From Actinomycetota bacterium (GTDB taxonomy: Bacteria > Actinomycetota > UBA4738 > HRBIN12), in contig DASQWI010000009.1 of assembly GCA_035640355.1 (NCBI GenBank), positions 124,001 to 188,000 on the forward strand: a stretch of DNA of 64,000 nt. Reading direction: 5' to 3'. The first letter of the stretch is position 1. Each line of letters starts with the position of its first letter. A model generated the notes under the pieces. It did not search any database. It worked only from the letters and a program-made list of their open reading frames with translations, and was not told the origin of the DNA. Shown one piece after another: positions 47,787-57,284 of this stretch. The position numbers were made by a program, and so were the translations under genes.

Positions 47787-49097
47787 TCACGGCTCGTCGT
47801 GCTCGGGATTCGCCTCGACCTCGGGCTGAACGCGCAGGGTGAGCCCGTCGACGCCCCGAACACGAACGCGCGTGCCGGCCGGGATCGGACCGTCGACGCC
47901 CCGAGCGCGCCACAGCGTTCCCTTCACGTGGACCGGCCCCTCCGGACGAAGCTCCCCCTTCGTCTCGCCCACCAGCCCGACCAGCGCCGTCTGCGTTGCC
48001 GTCATCCGATCCCGCGACTGCGTGGCCACGGTCAGCCCGAACGCCCAGTACAGGAGCGCCGCCACCGTGGCCGACCCGATCAACCACGGAGACAGGTCGA
48101 TCTCGTCGGAGACAGCGGAGAACAGGAGGATCGATCCCCCGACGAACCCGCCGAGTCCGACTAACGTCGGAGCGCCGAGCGACCGCGCTCGCACTTCGAA
48201 CGTCATCAGCGCCACGCCGCCGAGCAGCAGAGCGAGGCCGAGCCACGAAAACGGCACGACGGTCAGTCCGTAAACCGCGAGTGCCAACATCAGGACGCTC
48301 GCGATTCCCGCGAAGCCCAGCCCCGACTGCGTAAGCTCGAACGCCAGCCCCGCCAACCCGAGCACCATCAACACGTAGATCCACGTCGGCGATGCGGCCG
48401 CGTGGAGGGTCCGGTCCCACGGGCCGAGGTCGACGAACCGGACGTCGACTGGATCCTCGCTCTCCTCGCGCGCGATCCTGGTCTGCAACGTCTCGTCGCC
48501 GGTGGCGGTGGAGACGGTCCTCTCGTCGATCTCCTCGAGGAGCTCGACCACCGAGACGGCGGCCACGTCCGCGATCCCACGATCGAGCGCCTGCTGCGCG
48601 GGAAGGGGCTCCGCCGGGAACGGCTCGGTGACGGAGCGGCCACGTTCGGTCGTCCACGTGTCGATGAGGTCGACCAGCTCGGCGCGCGTCGGGTCCGCGC
48701 GATCAGCCAGGTCGAGGGGCGTGAGTGGTCCGGCTCCTGCACCGGGGGCCATGGCGCCGAGGCTCGCGGCGTACATGAACAGGAGTGCGGCGCCGCGGGC
48801 CTTGGCAGGCGCCGGACCGATCCACACGATTACCGGCACGGACGCTTCGTGGATCCTCTCGGCGAGCCCGACGGCGTCTTCGTCGAGCGTGCCCGCGCTG
48901 TCGAGCTGCAGCACGAGGGTCGCGCCGTTCGTCTCGGCCTCGGCGATCACGTCACCGAGGTAGTCGGCGACGGTCCGGTCCATCGACCCGTCCACCTCGG
49001 CCACGACCACCGACGCCCCGTCGGCCTCCTGCGCCGTGGCCGTCGCGACGGGCGCCAAGAGGGCGACGGCAAACAGGACGAACACGGCGCGACGCAT
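47787..49097 (-). CDS. NfeD-family membrane protein with ClpP-like domain
   Basis: 436 residues with an N-terminal signal (VFVLFAVALLAPVATATAQ). A ClpP-like segment follows (residues 28-175), then four to five helices (residues 235-365) and an OB-fold NfeD end (ALVGLVGETKGELRPEGPVHVKGTLWRARGVDG). In active NfeD1b proteases a serine precedes AG in the ARAASAG-type motif; here the matching region reads KARGAALLFMYAASLGAMAPG, with Gly in that place, and PGG is replaced by SAG. It may therefore be an inactive scaffold. The OB fold usually partners a stomatin, none of which is nearby. Confidence 0.88.
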   Translation of the reverse strand: MRRAVFVLFAVALLAPVATATAQEADGASVVVAEVDGSMDRTVADYLGDVIAEAETNGATLVLQLDSAGTLDEDAVGLAERIHEASVPVIVWIGPAPAKARGAALLFMYAASLGAMAPGAGAGPLTPLDLADRADPTRAELVDLIDTWTTERGRSVTEPFPAEPLPAQQALDRGIADVAAVSVVELLEEIDERTVSTATGDETLQTRIAREESEDPVDVRFVDLGPWDRTLHAAASPTWIYVLMVLGLAGLAFELTQSGLGFAGIASVLMLALAVYGLTVVPFSWLGLALLLGGVALMTFEVRARSLGAPTLVGLGGFVGGSILLFSAVSDEIDLSPWLIGSATVAALLYWAFGLTVATQSRDRMTATQTALVGLVGETKGELRPEGPVHVKGTLWRARGVDGPIPAGTRVRVRGVDGLTLRVQPEVEANPEHDEP

Positions 49098-49161
49098 GGA
49101 TCGGCCATGCTACCTGCGGGTTCTGCGCCGTGGACGCGGGATATCCTTCGCCCGAACGCGA

Positions 49162-51723
49162 ATGCAGACCAGAGAGCGAAGGCCGCGGACCGGGGCCGCG
49201 CCCGCCGAGCCAGCCCTCCGGCCCAGACGACAGGTGGCGCCCGAGACGCCGCTCGTCCTGGTGCTCGTCCTGGCGGTCGGTTCGGTCCTCGTGGCCCTCC
49301 TCCTGCTTCCCCTGTTCGCCGGGGCGGACGCCGGCGTGAACGCGTTCCGAGAGCGGCTAGACACGGCGGGCATCGGCAAGGTCAAGATCCCGCGGTTCCC
49401 GGAGCGTTCGGTGATCTACGCCGCCGACGGCTCGATCCTCGCCAAGGTCTTCCTCGACGAGAACCGGCGGGTCGTGAAGCTCGAGAACGTCTCGCCGGTC
49501 GCGCGAGACGCGGTCCTGGCGATCGAGGACGCACGCTTTTACGAACATGGCGCGCTCGACTTCACCTCGCTCCTGCGCGCGGCGATCACGAACGTCGCGT
49601 CGGGCGAGATCGAACAGGGCGGCTCGACGCTGACGCAGCAGCTCGTGAAGAACGTACTGATCGATGCGCCGGCGCAGACGTTTGCGCGGAAGTTCCAGGA
49701 GGCGGCCCTCGCGATCCGTCTGGAGAACAAGTACACGAAGAACGAGATCTTGGAGCTGTACGTGAACGAGGTCTACTTCGGCAACGGCGCGTACGGCATC
49801 GGCACGGCGTCGGAGACGTATTTCCGCAAGCCGCCGGGTCAGCTGAGACTGGCCGAGGCAGCGCTGCTCGCCGGTTTGATCCGCGCGCCCGGGCTGTACG
49901 ACCCGATCGCGAACGAACGCAGCGCGATCGCGCGACGCAACCTCGTTCTCGACCGCATGGCCGAGGTCGGCTTCATCTCGCTCCACCGCGCCGAACGCGC
50001 CAAGGATCGGCCGATCCGATTGGCGGAGGATGTGGGACCGCCGGAGCACAAGGTCGAGCCGTTCTTCGTCCACTACATCCGCGAGCTGATCCTCGACAAC
50101 GAAAGCGGTGAGTTCGACGCGTTCGGTGAGCGCTATGCCGGCCGCGTGCGCATGCTCTACCAGGGCGGCCTGCGGATCTATACGACGCTCGATCCGCAGT
50201 GGCAGGAATACGCGCAGGACGCCGTCGATTCGAGCCCGCACATCGACCCGCGCAAGGGTCCGGACGTTTCGCTCGTCTCGGTCGAAGCCGGCACCGGACG
50301 GATCAAGGCCATGCTCTCCGGCAAGAACTACCGGCGCGACCAATACGACCTCGCGTGGCAGGGCGCTCGGCAGACGGGTTCCGCGTTCAAGCCATTCACG
50401 CTCGTCGCCGCGTTCGAGGACGGGTTCCCGGCGGGGAAGGTGTACTCGTCGGCGTCGCCGAACTGCTCGCTGCCGGGGTGGATCAGCGAGTCGGGCTGCG
50501 TGAGCAACGCCGAGGGCGGGGGTGACGCTGGGTACATCGACCTGTGGACGGCCACCGAGAACTCGGTGAACGTCGTGTTCGCGCAGCTCGCGCTCGATGT
50601 CACCCCCGAGCGCATCGCCGAAGCCGCCCACGAGATGGGCATCACCTCCCGGCTCGACGCGGTACCGTCGATCACGCTCGGCGTCGAGGAGGTCTCGACG
50701 CTCGACATGGCGTCGTCCTTCGGGACGCTGGCGAACGACGGCCAGCACTGCGAGCCGTTCGCCGTCGCGCGTGTCGAACAGCCGCGGGAGGAAGGCGGCG
50801 GGTACGAGATTCTTTACCGACACCGGCGCGCCTGCGATCAGGTCGTCGACACCGACATTGCTCATCTCGTCACCGCAATGCTCCAACGAGTGATCTCGTC
50901 GGGGACAGGTACGGCCGCGAACATCGGCCGGCCGGCTGCCGGCAAGACCGGCACCGCTCAGGACTACACGAACGTCTACTTCGCCGGCTACACGCCGCAG
51001 GTCTCCACCGCTGTGTGGGTCGGTTTCCCATCCGGACAGATAGCTATGGACTCGTACTACGGCGGTTCGGTATACGGCGGCACCGTGGCCGCGCCGATCT
51101 GGCGAGCGTTCATGGTGCGCGCCGTGCAGGGATATCCGGCCGAGGGCTTCGAAGCGGCCCCGCCGCCCGAACGCGGACGTGTTCCCGACGTCGCCGGCCT
51201 CCGCTCCGTCGAGGCACAACAGATCCTGGTCGACGCGAACTTCACGCCGATCGTCAGGAAGGTCCCGTCTGCGGCGCCGGTCAATACGGTTCTCGGACAG
51301 GCGCCCACTGGTGACACGCGCGCGGTGCTCGGCACAGGTGTGACGATCGAGGTCGGCGACGGCAAGGGCCACATGGTCGACGTGCCGCGCGTCGTCGGAC
51401 TTACCGAAGAGCGGGCGCTGGACGAGATCGAGAACGCGGGCCTCATCGCAGGGGTGGAGCATGCGTCGGTCGACACGGCGGCACTCGACGGGGTCGTCGT
51501 CGATCAGTCGCCGAACGGCAGCGCTGGCTTGACGGTCGGCCCGGGTACGACGGTCACGATCGTCGTTGGCCAGCTCGTGGATCGCGGTGGCAGCGGGAGC
51601 GGCGACGGCGACGGGAGCGGGGATGGCACCGGTCACGGCAACGGGGGGAACGGAAAACCGGGCGGGAAGGATGGCGACGGCGGCCCGGCGAGACTCGGCC
51701 GACCCGGGCGACTTCGGACCTAG
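49162..51723 (+). CDS. Bifunctional penicillin-binding protein (class A) with PASTA domains
   Basis: 853 residues. One N-terminal helix (residues 31-56) anchors it outside. The glycosyltransferase (GT51) domain has AIEDARFYEHGALD, GGSTLTQQLVKN and RKFQEAALAIRLE. The transpeptidase has SAFK (about 407), ENSVN and GKTGTA (594-599). Two PASTA modules follow (RVPDVAGLRSVEAQQILVDA, DVPRVVGLTEERALDEIENA), then a Gly/Asp-rich tail ending RLGRPGRLRT. It builds peptidoglycan. It is divergent from the NfeD gene (64 bases between starts) and convergent with YqeY. Confidence 0.95.
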   Translation: MQTRERRPRTGAAPAEPALRPRRQVAPETPLVLVLVLAVGSVLVALLLLPLFAGADAGVNAFRERLDTAGIGKVKIPRFPERSVIYAADGSILAKVFLDENRRVVKLENVSPVARDAVLAIEDARFYEHGALDFTSLLRAAITNVASGEIEQGGSTLTQQLVKNVLIDAPAQTFARKFQEAALAIRLENKYTKNEILELYVNEVYFGNGAYGIGTASETYFRKPPGQLRLAEAALLAGLIRAPGLYDPIANERSAIARRNLVLDRMAEVGFISLHRAERAKDRPIRLAEDVGPPEHKVEPFFVHYIRELILDNESGEFDAFGERYAGRVRMLYQGGLRIYTTLDPQWQEYAQDAVDSSPHIDPRKGPDVSLVSVEAGTGRIKAMLSGKNYRRDQYDLAWQGARQTGSAFKPFTLVAAFEDGFPAGKVYSSASPNCSLPGWISESGCVSNAEGGGDAGYIDLWTATENSVNVVFAQLALDVTPERIAEAAHEMGITSRLDAVPSITLGVEEVSTLDMASSFGTLANDGQHCEPFAVARVEQPREEGGGYEILYRHRRACDQVVDTDIAHLVTAMLQRVISSGTGTAANIGRPAAGKTGTAQDYTNVYFAGYTPQVSTAVWVGFPSGQIAMDSYYGGSVYGGTVAAPIWRAFMVRAVQGYPAEGFEAAPPPERGRVPDVAGLRSVEAQQILVDANFTPIVRKVPSAAPVNTVLGQAPTGDTRAVLGTGVTIEVGDGKGHMVDVPRVVGLTEERALDEIENAGLIAGVEHASVDTAALDGVVVDQSPNGSAGLTVGPGTTVTIVVGQLVDRGGSGSGDGDGSGDGTGHGNGGNGKPGGKDGDGGPARLGRPGRLRT

Positions 51724-52205
51724 GCGCCGAGCCGCTCGCGCACCCTGCGTTGCACCTCGGTGCCGTCGACCTTCCCTTTGGCCTTGGCCATGACCTGGCC
51801 CATGACCTTGCCCATCTGCTTGATCGAGGTCGCGCCGGTCGTCGCGATCGCCTCATCGACGAGCGCGTCGATCGCCGCGTCGTCGAGCTGTTCGGGCGCG
51901 TAGTCGCGGAGAACCTCCCGTTCGGCGCGTTCGCGCTCGGCGAGCTCCACTCGTCCAGCAGCATCGAACGCCTCGATCGATTCGCTCCGCTTCTTGACCT
52001 CTTTGCCGGCGACCTCGCGGATCTCATCGTCGGTCAGAGACCGGCGGAGCTCCTTCTCACGGTTCGTGATCGCGGCGACCAGGAGTCGGAGCGTTCCCAG
52101 CCGAATCTTGTCACCCGCCTTCATCGCCGCCGTCATCTGCTCACGAACGGCCGTCTCGAGCGGCGCACGAGGAGGTACCGGTTCGCCCTGCCCCTGTGAG
52201 GTCAT
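51720..52205 (-). CDS. YqeY/GatB-like protein
   Basis: 161 residues from ATG 52205. ETAVREQMTAAMKAGDKIRLGTLRLLVAAI is the family opening. The C-terminal end has IKQMGKVMGQVMAKAKGKVDGTEVQRRVRERL, the GatB-like helical YqeY domain. Its role is unclear, though it relates to the tRNA-binding region of amidotransferase GatB. It ends four bases inside the penicillin-binding protein stop, and its start overlaps by ten bases the start of the divergent phosphoesterase. Confidence 0.92.
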   Translation of the reverse strand: MTSQGQGEPVPPRAPLETAVREQMTAAMKAGDKIRLGTLRLLVAAITNREKELRRSLTDDEIREVAGKEVKKRSESIEAFDAAGRVELAERERAEREVLRDYAPEQLDDAAIDALVDEAIATTGATSIKQMGKVMGQVMAKAKGKVDGTEVQRRVRERLGA

Positions 52206-53098
52206 CCGTAGACTCCCCGATCGTGCTCGCGTGGGTCGCGTCATCGATCGCCGCCGCGGGCTTGGCGTGCGTCGCATACGGCGTCGCGATCGAACGGCAC
52301 GCGTACCGGCTCGTTCGACGCGAGATCGCCATCCTACCGGCCGACGGTCCGGCGACCCTATCGGTGCTTCACCTGTCTGACCTGCATTTCCCGGCCAAGG
52401 ACGAGCGCAAGACGCGGTTCCTCGCGTCGCTGCCGAAGGCCGACGTCACCGTCGTCACCGGCGACTTCCTGGCCGGTTCCGACGGTATCGAGGCCGCTGT
52501 TGCTGCGCTCCGCGCGAACCGCGGCCGGATCGCGTCGTGGTTCGTGCTGGGTTCGAACGACTACTTCGAGCCGCGATTCGTGAATCCGTTGCGGTACCTC
52601 GTTGCCGGCAGGGCGGATCGGCCGCGGCGCGCGCGCCGGGGCCGCCCCCGCGACCTCGTCTCGCGTCTTGAAGCCGACGGCTGGCGAGACCTGACGAATG
52701 TCCACGACGACGTGGATCTGGACGGCCTCCGCGTCGAGCTCCTCGGTCTGGACGACGCACACATCCGGCGCCACGATCTTCGCCTCGCGCCGCGCCGGTC
52801 GCCAAAGGAGTTCGGCATCGCCGTGATGCACTCGCCCGACTCGGCGCCCGAGGCCGTCGCGTGCGATTACCGGTTCGTCGTCGCCGGTCACACGCACGGC
52901 GGGCAGGTTCGACTCCCGATCGCGGGGGCGCTCGTGACGAACTCGGATCTGCCTCGCACGCTCGTCTCCGGACTGATCAGGATGGGCGACGCGTTCGTCC
53001 ACGTCTCGCCGGGGCTTGGCACCGGCAAGTACGCGCCGTTCCGGTTCCTCTGTCCCCCCGAGGCAACGCTGCTGGAGCTGCGGCGGGTTCAGCGCTGA
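52196..53098 (+). CDS. Metallophosphoesterase, membrane-anchored
   Basis: 300 residues from GTG 52196. One helix (about residues 10-28) is followed by the phosphoesterase domain: HLSDLHFP, VVTGDFLAG, VLGSNDYF (GSND in place of GNHD), VMHSPD and VAGHTHGGQVRLP. The family cuts phosphoesters such as UDP-sugars, lipids or cyclic nucleotides. The replaced His in the GNHD motif is a common variation. It is likely tethered to the membrane with the domain inside or out undecided. Confidence 0.9.
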   Translation: MRSSVDSPIVLAWVASSIAAAGLACVAYGVAIERHAYRLVRREIAILPADGPATLSVLHLSDLHFPAKDERKTRFLASLPKADVTVVTGDFLAGSDGIEAAVAALRANRGRIASWFVLGSNDYFEPRFVNPLRYLVAGRADRPRRARRGRPRDLVSRLEADGWRDLTNVHDDVDLDGLRVELLGLDDAHIRRHDLRLAPRRSPKEFGIAVMHSPDSAPEAVACDYRFVVAGHTHGGQVRLPIAGALVTNSDLPRTLVSGLIRMGDAFVHVSPGLGTGKYAPFRFLCPPEATLLELRRVQR

Positions 53099-53126
53099 GC
53101 CGGAGAACCTGGGTCGCTATGGGTCG

Positions 53127-54593
53127 CTACAGGTACTTGTCGCAGTAATAGCAGTAGCTCTCGGTATCGATCCCGTGCCACGGCGGCACGATCGCCTCAC
53201 GAGCACCGGGCTTGCCACGCAGCTTGATCAGCCGGTCTTCGACGTTGTTCGTCGTCGTCCCCTCGAGCAGCATCCCCGTCGGGTTCACCGTCGTGCGGAT
53301 GTAGTACCTGCCGTTCGGCAGGTTCGTGACGTCGAAGGCCTGGTCGAGCGAGAACTGCGCGTACGTGTCGCCCCACCCCACGTCGAGTATCTCGCGGATC
53401 CAGAGCGCCCCGGACCCTCCGCACATCGTGAACAGGTCGCCGCCGAGCGCGCCCCAGTTCGCGTTGTGGACGGACAGATCGATCGCGTCGGTGTTCGCCA
53501 GACACCATGACTGCTTGCCCGATACCTGGACCTGCGTCCTCGTCCCGTCGAGCAGCGTGTATCGCGTGAACTCGTCGAAATGCCAGTGCTGATGAGTGGC
53601 GTGGAACTCGAGCTGTCCGACCGGGGCGCGACCCATTGGCTCCCCACCGACAAGGAAATACTGGAACGCGTCCATGCGGTCCTCATCAACCCCGCGGAAT
53701 CCCTCGACGACGAGCGTTCCGGGCCCAGCGTTCCACTCCGTCGCGTTGAACCCGAGGATGTCGCGTCCCCTGCGACTGTCGATCGAGATGCTCCACGCCG
53801 GTAGCGCCATGAGGTCTGGCAGGCTCTGCGGATCGGGGGTCGTCACGTTCGGGACGCGGGGACCCGGTTGCGCCGACGTCGTTGCCGGAGCCGTCCGCGA
53901 GCTCCGGAGCGATCTACGCGGCACGACCGTGATCCGGACGTCCGCCCTGCCGTTCTCGGGCGCGATGCCGAGCGCGGCCATCCACGCCGGGTCGATCTGG
54001 ACCCGCATCCGGTAGTGACGGCGGGGAGCCCGGAACTCGATGCCGAAGTCGGAGAACGCGGAGACGGCCCACTGCGCGTCGATCCCCCAGACCGTGCCCC
54101 GTGTGAATGGGCTACCGCCGCAGATGTAGGGATAGACGGAGTTCAGCGGTCCTTCGTCCGACAACCGCGCTCGGTAATACGTGTTGGGGCAGAACGGAAG
54201 ATCTTCGGATAGCACGACGGTGCCGTCCGGTTCGCGCACCCGTAGATGGACGAAATCGCGAAGGCCTCCCCATCCGTCGAGCATCCCGGACGGCAACGTG
54301 CGAAGTATCGAGCCCGTACTGGCATCGGTCTGCACGAGCGACGGCGGAGTGTCGTAGTCCGGACGTGATGCCCTAAGCTCGAACGCCCCACCCACGGACG
54401 CGACCCAGATGCCCGGGTCGACGAAGATGACATCGTTCTTGCCGCGCTCCGCCCTGACCTGCGTCGTAGCGGCGAAGAGCCGAACGGTGGGCGGGTCCGC
54501 CGCGGTCGCCGGCTGGACGAGCGACAGTGCCAACGAAGCGATGACGGTCAGGAGCAGCGCGATCCGTCGGGTCGCGCGAGGCGTGGGTGACAC
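53127..54593 (-). CDS. Secreted lysyl-oxidase-like copper protein
   Basis: 488 residues with a signal sequence (RRIALLLTVIASLALSLVQPATA). The first 240 residues hold a strand-rich region with Cys pairs (DLPFCPNTYYRA, YPYICGGSP). The C-terminal half is a lysyl-oxidase domain: LEFHATHQHWHFDEFTRYTLLD contains the HxHxH copper ligands, SWCLANTDAIDL and ILDVGWGDTYAQFSLDQAFDVTNLPNGRYYIR follow. It ends DTESYCYYCDKYL. Such enzymes oxidise amines, often to cross-link proteins or sugars. It is exported. Confidence 0.9.
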   Translation of the reverse strand: MSPTPRATRRIALLLTVIASLALSLVQPATAADPPTVRLFAATTQVRAERGKNDVIFVDPGIWVASVGGAFELRASRPDYDTPPSLVQTDASTGSILRTLPSGMLDGWGGLRDFVHLRVREPDGTVVLSEDLPFCPNTYYRARLSDEGPLNSVYPYICGGSPFTRGTVWGIDAQWAVSAFSDFGIEFRAPRRHYRMRVQIDPAWMAALGIAPENGRADVRITVVPRRSLRSSRTAPATTSAQPGPRVPNVTTPDPQSLPDLMALPAWSISIDSRRGRDILGFNATEWNAGPGTLVVEGFRGVDEDRMDAFQYFLVGGEPMGRAPVGQLEFHATHQHWHFDEFTRYTLLDGTRTQVQVSGKQSWCLANTDAIDLSVHNANWGALGGDLFTMCGGSGALWIREILDVGWGDTYAQFSLDQAFDVTNLPNGRYYIRTTVNPTGMLLEGTTTNNVEDRLIKLRGKPGAREAIVPPWHGIDTESYCYYCDKYL

Positions 54594-54694
54594 GGGAACC
54601 CCCCAAGAGGAAACGGCCGGCCGATGCTACCGGTCTGAGACGCGCGGACGTCCGGTCCGGTTCCATCCGCTCCCGTAAGCCACACCCGCGGTGA

Positions 54695-55729
54695 TCAGTG
54701 CTCGCCGCGAGCGATCGAGTACGCCTCCTCGTACCCGGAGACCATCGATTCCTTCGAGAACAGCCGAGCCACGCGGTCGCGACACCGGTAGGGGTCGATC
54801 TCGTGGAGGCGGGCGAGTCGCTCAGCCGCTTGGGCGGGATAGTCGTCGACGTCGACGACCCAGCCGGTGACGCCGTCCTCGATCACCTCCGGAACAGAGC
54901 CTCGAGGGGTCCCGATCACGGGCGTGCCGCAGGCCATCGCCTCGACCATCACCAGGCCGAACGGCTCCGGCCAGTCGATCGGGAACAAGACGGCCTTCGC
55001 ACGGCATAGCAGGTCCACCTTCTCCTGGTGCGAGATCTCGCCGAGAACCTCGAAGTCGGGCGGGAGGTTCGGCCGGATGTTCTCCTCCCACTCACGATGC
55101 TCTATCGGCTCGGCGATCTTCACCGCAGATATCAGGGGAGTTCCCAACAGGAGCGCCGTATCGACGGCCCTCCTCCAGCCCTTCTCGGGCGTGGCACGTC
55201 CGAGGAACAATAGGAAGTCGTCCTTCTTCTCGTTGACCTCGTATTCGTCGAGGTCGATCCCGTTGTGCACGACCCCCGCGTACCGCAATCGGGGCTGGAA
55301 CGTCCTCTGGGCCTGGCTGATCGCGACGAACCAGGCGCGATCCCCTACGTAGGAGTACAGGCGGCTCATCTCGGGCGTGAACGAGCCGTGAAGCGTATGA
55401 ACGGTCGGCACGCCGGTCTCGATCGCCGCGGCGAGGGCCGAGAACGGCGTGTGAACGTGCAGGACGTCGAAGCGCCCACGCACGTTCTGCATGGCGAACA
55501 GCGAGTGCGTCGTGTCGAGAACGATGTCGTTGATCTTGGTCGTGCCGAGCGCGACCTCGTACGCGAACTCGAGCCTGGCCTTCGTGCGGGAGTCGCCGGT
55601 CGCGAACAGCGTGACCTCGTGCCCCGCCTCGACCAGTCCATCCGCGAGCAACGCCGCGACCAACTCGATACCGCCGTAACCCTTGGGCGGGACGGCGAGC
55701 CACGGCGGGCAGACCTGGGCGATCCTCAC
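54695..55729 (-). CDS. Glycosyltransferase family 4 protein
   Basis: 344 residues from GTG 55729, with GGAGG five bases upstream. IAQVCPPWLAVPPKGYGGIELVAALLADGLVEAGHEVTLFA is the first Rossmann half, VLHVHTPFSALA and FVAISQAQRTFQ follow. The donor part has FLLFLGRATPEKGW and LLCRAKAVLFPIDWPEPFGLVMVEAMACGTPVIGTPRGSVPEVI, the EX7E motif. The sugar and acceptor are unknown. The tRNA-Pro gene lies 72 bases upstream on the other strand. Confidence 0.92.
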   Translation of the reverse strand: MRIAQVCPPWLAVPPKGYGGIELVAALLADGLVEAGHEVTLFATGDSRTKARLEFAYEVALGTTKINDIVLDTTHSLFAMQNVRGRFDVLHVHTPFSALAAAIETGVPTVHTLHGSFTPEMSRLYSYVGDRAWFVAISQAQRTFQPRLRYAGVVHNGIDLDEYEVNEKKDDFLLFLGRATPEKGWRRAVDTALLLGTPLISAVKIAEPIEHREWEENIRPNLPPDFEVLGEISHQEKVDLLCRAKAVLFPIDWPEPFGLVMVEAMACGTPVIGTPRGSVPEVIEDGVTGWVVDVDDYPAQAAERLARLHEIDPYRCRDRVARLFSKESMVSGYEEAYSIARGEH

Positions 55730-55801
55730 GGAACCTCCGAGACCGAGTGCGCGTGAATCTATCCGGTCGCCCAATGGATGGACCGCTAGACTTGCCAGGC
55801 A

Positions 55802-55875
55802 CGGGACGTGGCGCAGTTTGGTAGCGCGCAGCGTTCGGGACGCTGAGGTCGCGGGTTCAAATCCCGCCGTCCCGA
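55802..55875 (+). tRNA. tRNA-Pro (anticodon CGG)
   Basis: 74 bases form a full cloverleaf. The acceptor arm CGGGACG (55802-55808) pairs with CGTCCCG (55868-55874), and the discriminator is A 55875. The D arm holds GGCGCAGTTTGGTAGCGC, the anticodon loop is TTCGGGA with CGG at 55836-55838, and the T arm is GCGGGTTCAAATCCCGC. CCA is not encoded. It decodes CCG, the most frequent proline codon in this high-GC genome. Confidence 0.97.
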
Positions 55876-55949
55876 CCGAGTACCGGTCGGCACCCCATCG
55901 ATCGACCCGCCGGATTCGTTTCGGCGCAACGAAAATCGGCGCTAAAGGT

Positions 55950-55979
55950 TTGACTGGCGGGCGCCGACGTCGATAGCCT
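55950..55979 (+). promoter_or_regulatory. Likely promoter for the NlpC/P60 gene
   Basis: TTGACT at 55950-55955, an 18-base spacer, and TAGCCT at 55974-55979 match the -35/-10 pattern of housekeeping sigma promoters in actinobacteria. Transcription would start near 55986, just at the hairpin in the leader. Confidence 0.55.
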
Positions 55980-55985
55980 GCTCGT

Positions 55986-56007
55986 GGCTGTCGAGAGACA
56001 GCCTTTT
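55986..56007 (+). terminator. Hairpin with U run in the NlpC/P60 leader
   Basis: GGCTGTC-GAGA-GACAGCC followed by TTTTCCGTTTTT. It may end the upstream tRNA transcript, or, because it lies right after a promoter-like sequence, act in the leader of the peptidase gene, whose GGAGGG follows at 56017. Confidence 0.7.
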
Positions 56008-56024
56008 CCGTTTTTCGGAGGGTG

Positions 56025-57062
56025 ATGACCAGAGGCAGGCCTCGCGCCGCGGCACGGCTCGTGATCGCTGTGCTCATCACCTCTTCCGCCACGCTCGGCT
56101 CGTTCACCCTTTCCTCCGCGGCACCGTCGCAGGAGGAAGTGGCACGGGCGAAGGACCGTCTCGACGCGCTCGAACGCGAACTCACTCTGCGAGTCGAGGA
56201 GTACAACCAGGCGACGATCCGGCTGGCGGAAATGCAGGCGCGACTCGAATCCGTTCGGCACGAGGCCGAGCGCGCGAACGCCGAAGCCGAGCGGGCAATC
56301 GCGGACCTGAACGAAACGGCGGTCCGCGCGTATACGGAGGCCGGCACGCAGTTCGCAGTGCTCCTCGACGCCGGCTCGTTGAACGACTTCTCCGATCGTT
56401 TGGAGTTCATCGAGACGCTCACCGAAACCGATTCCGATGTCGCGACCGAGGCGGACGTCGCGATGCAACGCGCGCGATGGACGGCGGAGGACCTCGCCGA
56501 CGCGGTCGCCGACCGCCGCGACACGGTGCAGGAACTCGCCGAGCGACAAAGCCAGATCCGCGCGGGCGTCGCCGAGGCGCGCGAGCTCTATCAGGAGCTC
56601 GACCGCAGCTACCAATCGGCGCAGCAGGCCGCACAACAGCAGACGTCGACTACTTCCCAAAGCGTTGCCACCAGTGTGAGCGCGCCGATCCCTCCGCCCC
56701 CCGCGCCGAACGCCAACGTGCAGGCCGTGCTCGACGCGGCGTACTCGGTGATCGGAACGCCTTATCAGTGGGGCGGCTCGAGCCCGTCCACCGGGTTCGA
56801 CTGCTCCGGCTTCACGATGTGGGCGTGGTCGCACGCCGGCGTCTCGCTCCCCCATTCGTCGGCCGCGCAGTATTCCGCGCTGCCGCACGTAGCACAGGCG
56901 GATCTGCAGCCGGGCGATCTGCTCTTCTTCTACAGCCCCATCTCGCACGTGGGGATCTACGTCGGCGGCGGATCGATGATCCACTCCCCGCACTCGGGCG
57001 AGGCGGTCGAGGTCGTCGCCGTGTACTGGCAGTACTTCGCGGGCGCCGCCCGCCCCGGTTGA
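56025..57062 (+). CDS. Secreted NlpC/P60 peptidoglycan endopeptidase
   Basis: 345 residues from ATG 56025; GTG 56022 is one codon earlier. A signal sequence (LVIAVLITSSATLGSFTLSSAAPS) leads to a long coiled coil (residues 35-205, VARAKDRLDALERELTLRVEEY and following heptads) and a Pro/Ser linker. The NlpC/P60 domain then begins YSVIGTPYQWGGSSP and contains the catalytic Cys in DCSGFTMWAW, His in LLFFYSPISHVGIYV and a further His in MIHSPHSG. This layout is like mycobacterial RipA-type enzymes that split peptide bridges at division. Confidence 0.93.
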   Translation: MTRGRPRAAARLVIAVLITSSATLGSFTLSSAAPSQEEVARAKDRLDALERELTLRVEEYNQATIRLAEMQARLESVRHEAERANAEAERAIADLNETAVRAYTEAGTQFAVLLDAGSLNDFSDRLEFIETLTETDSDVATEADVAMQRARWTAEDLADAVADRRDTVQELAERQSQIRAGVAEARELYQELDRSYQSAQQAAQQQTSTTSQSVATSVSAPIPPPPAPNANVQAVLDAAYSVIGTPYQWGGSSPSTGFDCSGFTMWAWSHAGVSLPHSSAAQYSALPHVAQADLQPGDLLFFYSPISHVGIYVGGGSMIHSPHSGEAVEVVAVYWQYFAGAARPG

Positions 57063-57080
57063 TCCTCAACCTGTCGCCGG

Positions 57081-57284
57081 CTAGACCTGCTCCAGGTCGG
57101 CGAGCCTCGTATCGGCTTGCCGCACGAGCGCGTCGTTGCCGATCTCGACCGCTGCGGCTCGCGCCTGCTCGAGGATCTCGCGCGCCTGGTGTCTTCTTAC
57201 GTCCTGCTTGCCCGTGGTGGCGTACTTCAGCTTCTCGTCGGCCTTGACTATCAGCTCGAAGATCTCGTTCGGCTCCAACTTCAC
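57081..57284 (-). CDS. Small helical hypothetical protein
   Basis: 67 residues from ATG 57284. The whole sequence is amphipathic helix: LEPNEIFELIVKADEKLKYA, then VRRHQAREILEQARAAAVEI and LVRQADTRLADLEQV. There is no signal or membrane segment. I do not recognise a named family. It is transcribed on its own toward the endopeptidase gene; the 57285-57432 gap upstream shows nothing else clear. Confidence 0.7.
   Translation of the reverse strand: MKLEPNEIFELIVKADEKLKYATTGKQDVRRHQAREILEQARAAAVEIGNDALVRQADTRLADLEQV

Noticed and set aside
55876-56021. c-di-AMP (ydaO) riboswitch, which often precedes NlpC/P60 genes in actinobacteria
   Set aside because: Conserved riboswitch blocks are missing; only a promoter-like sequence and a short hairpin are visible.
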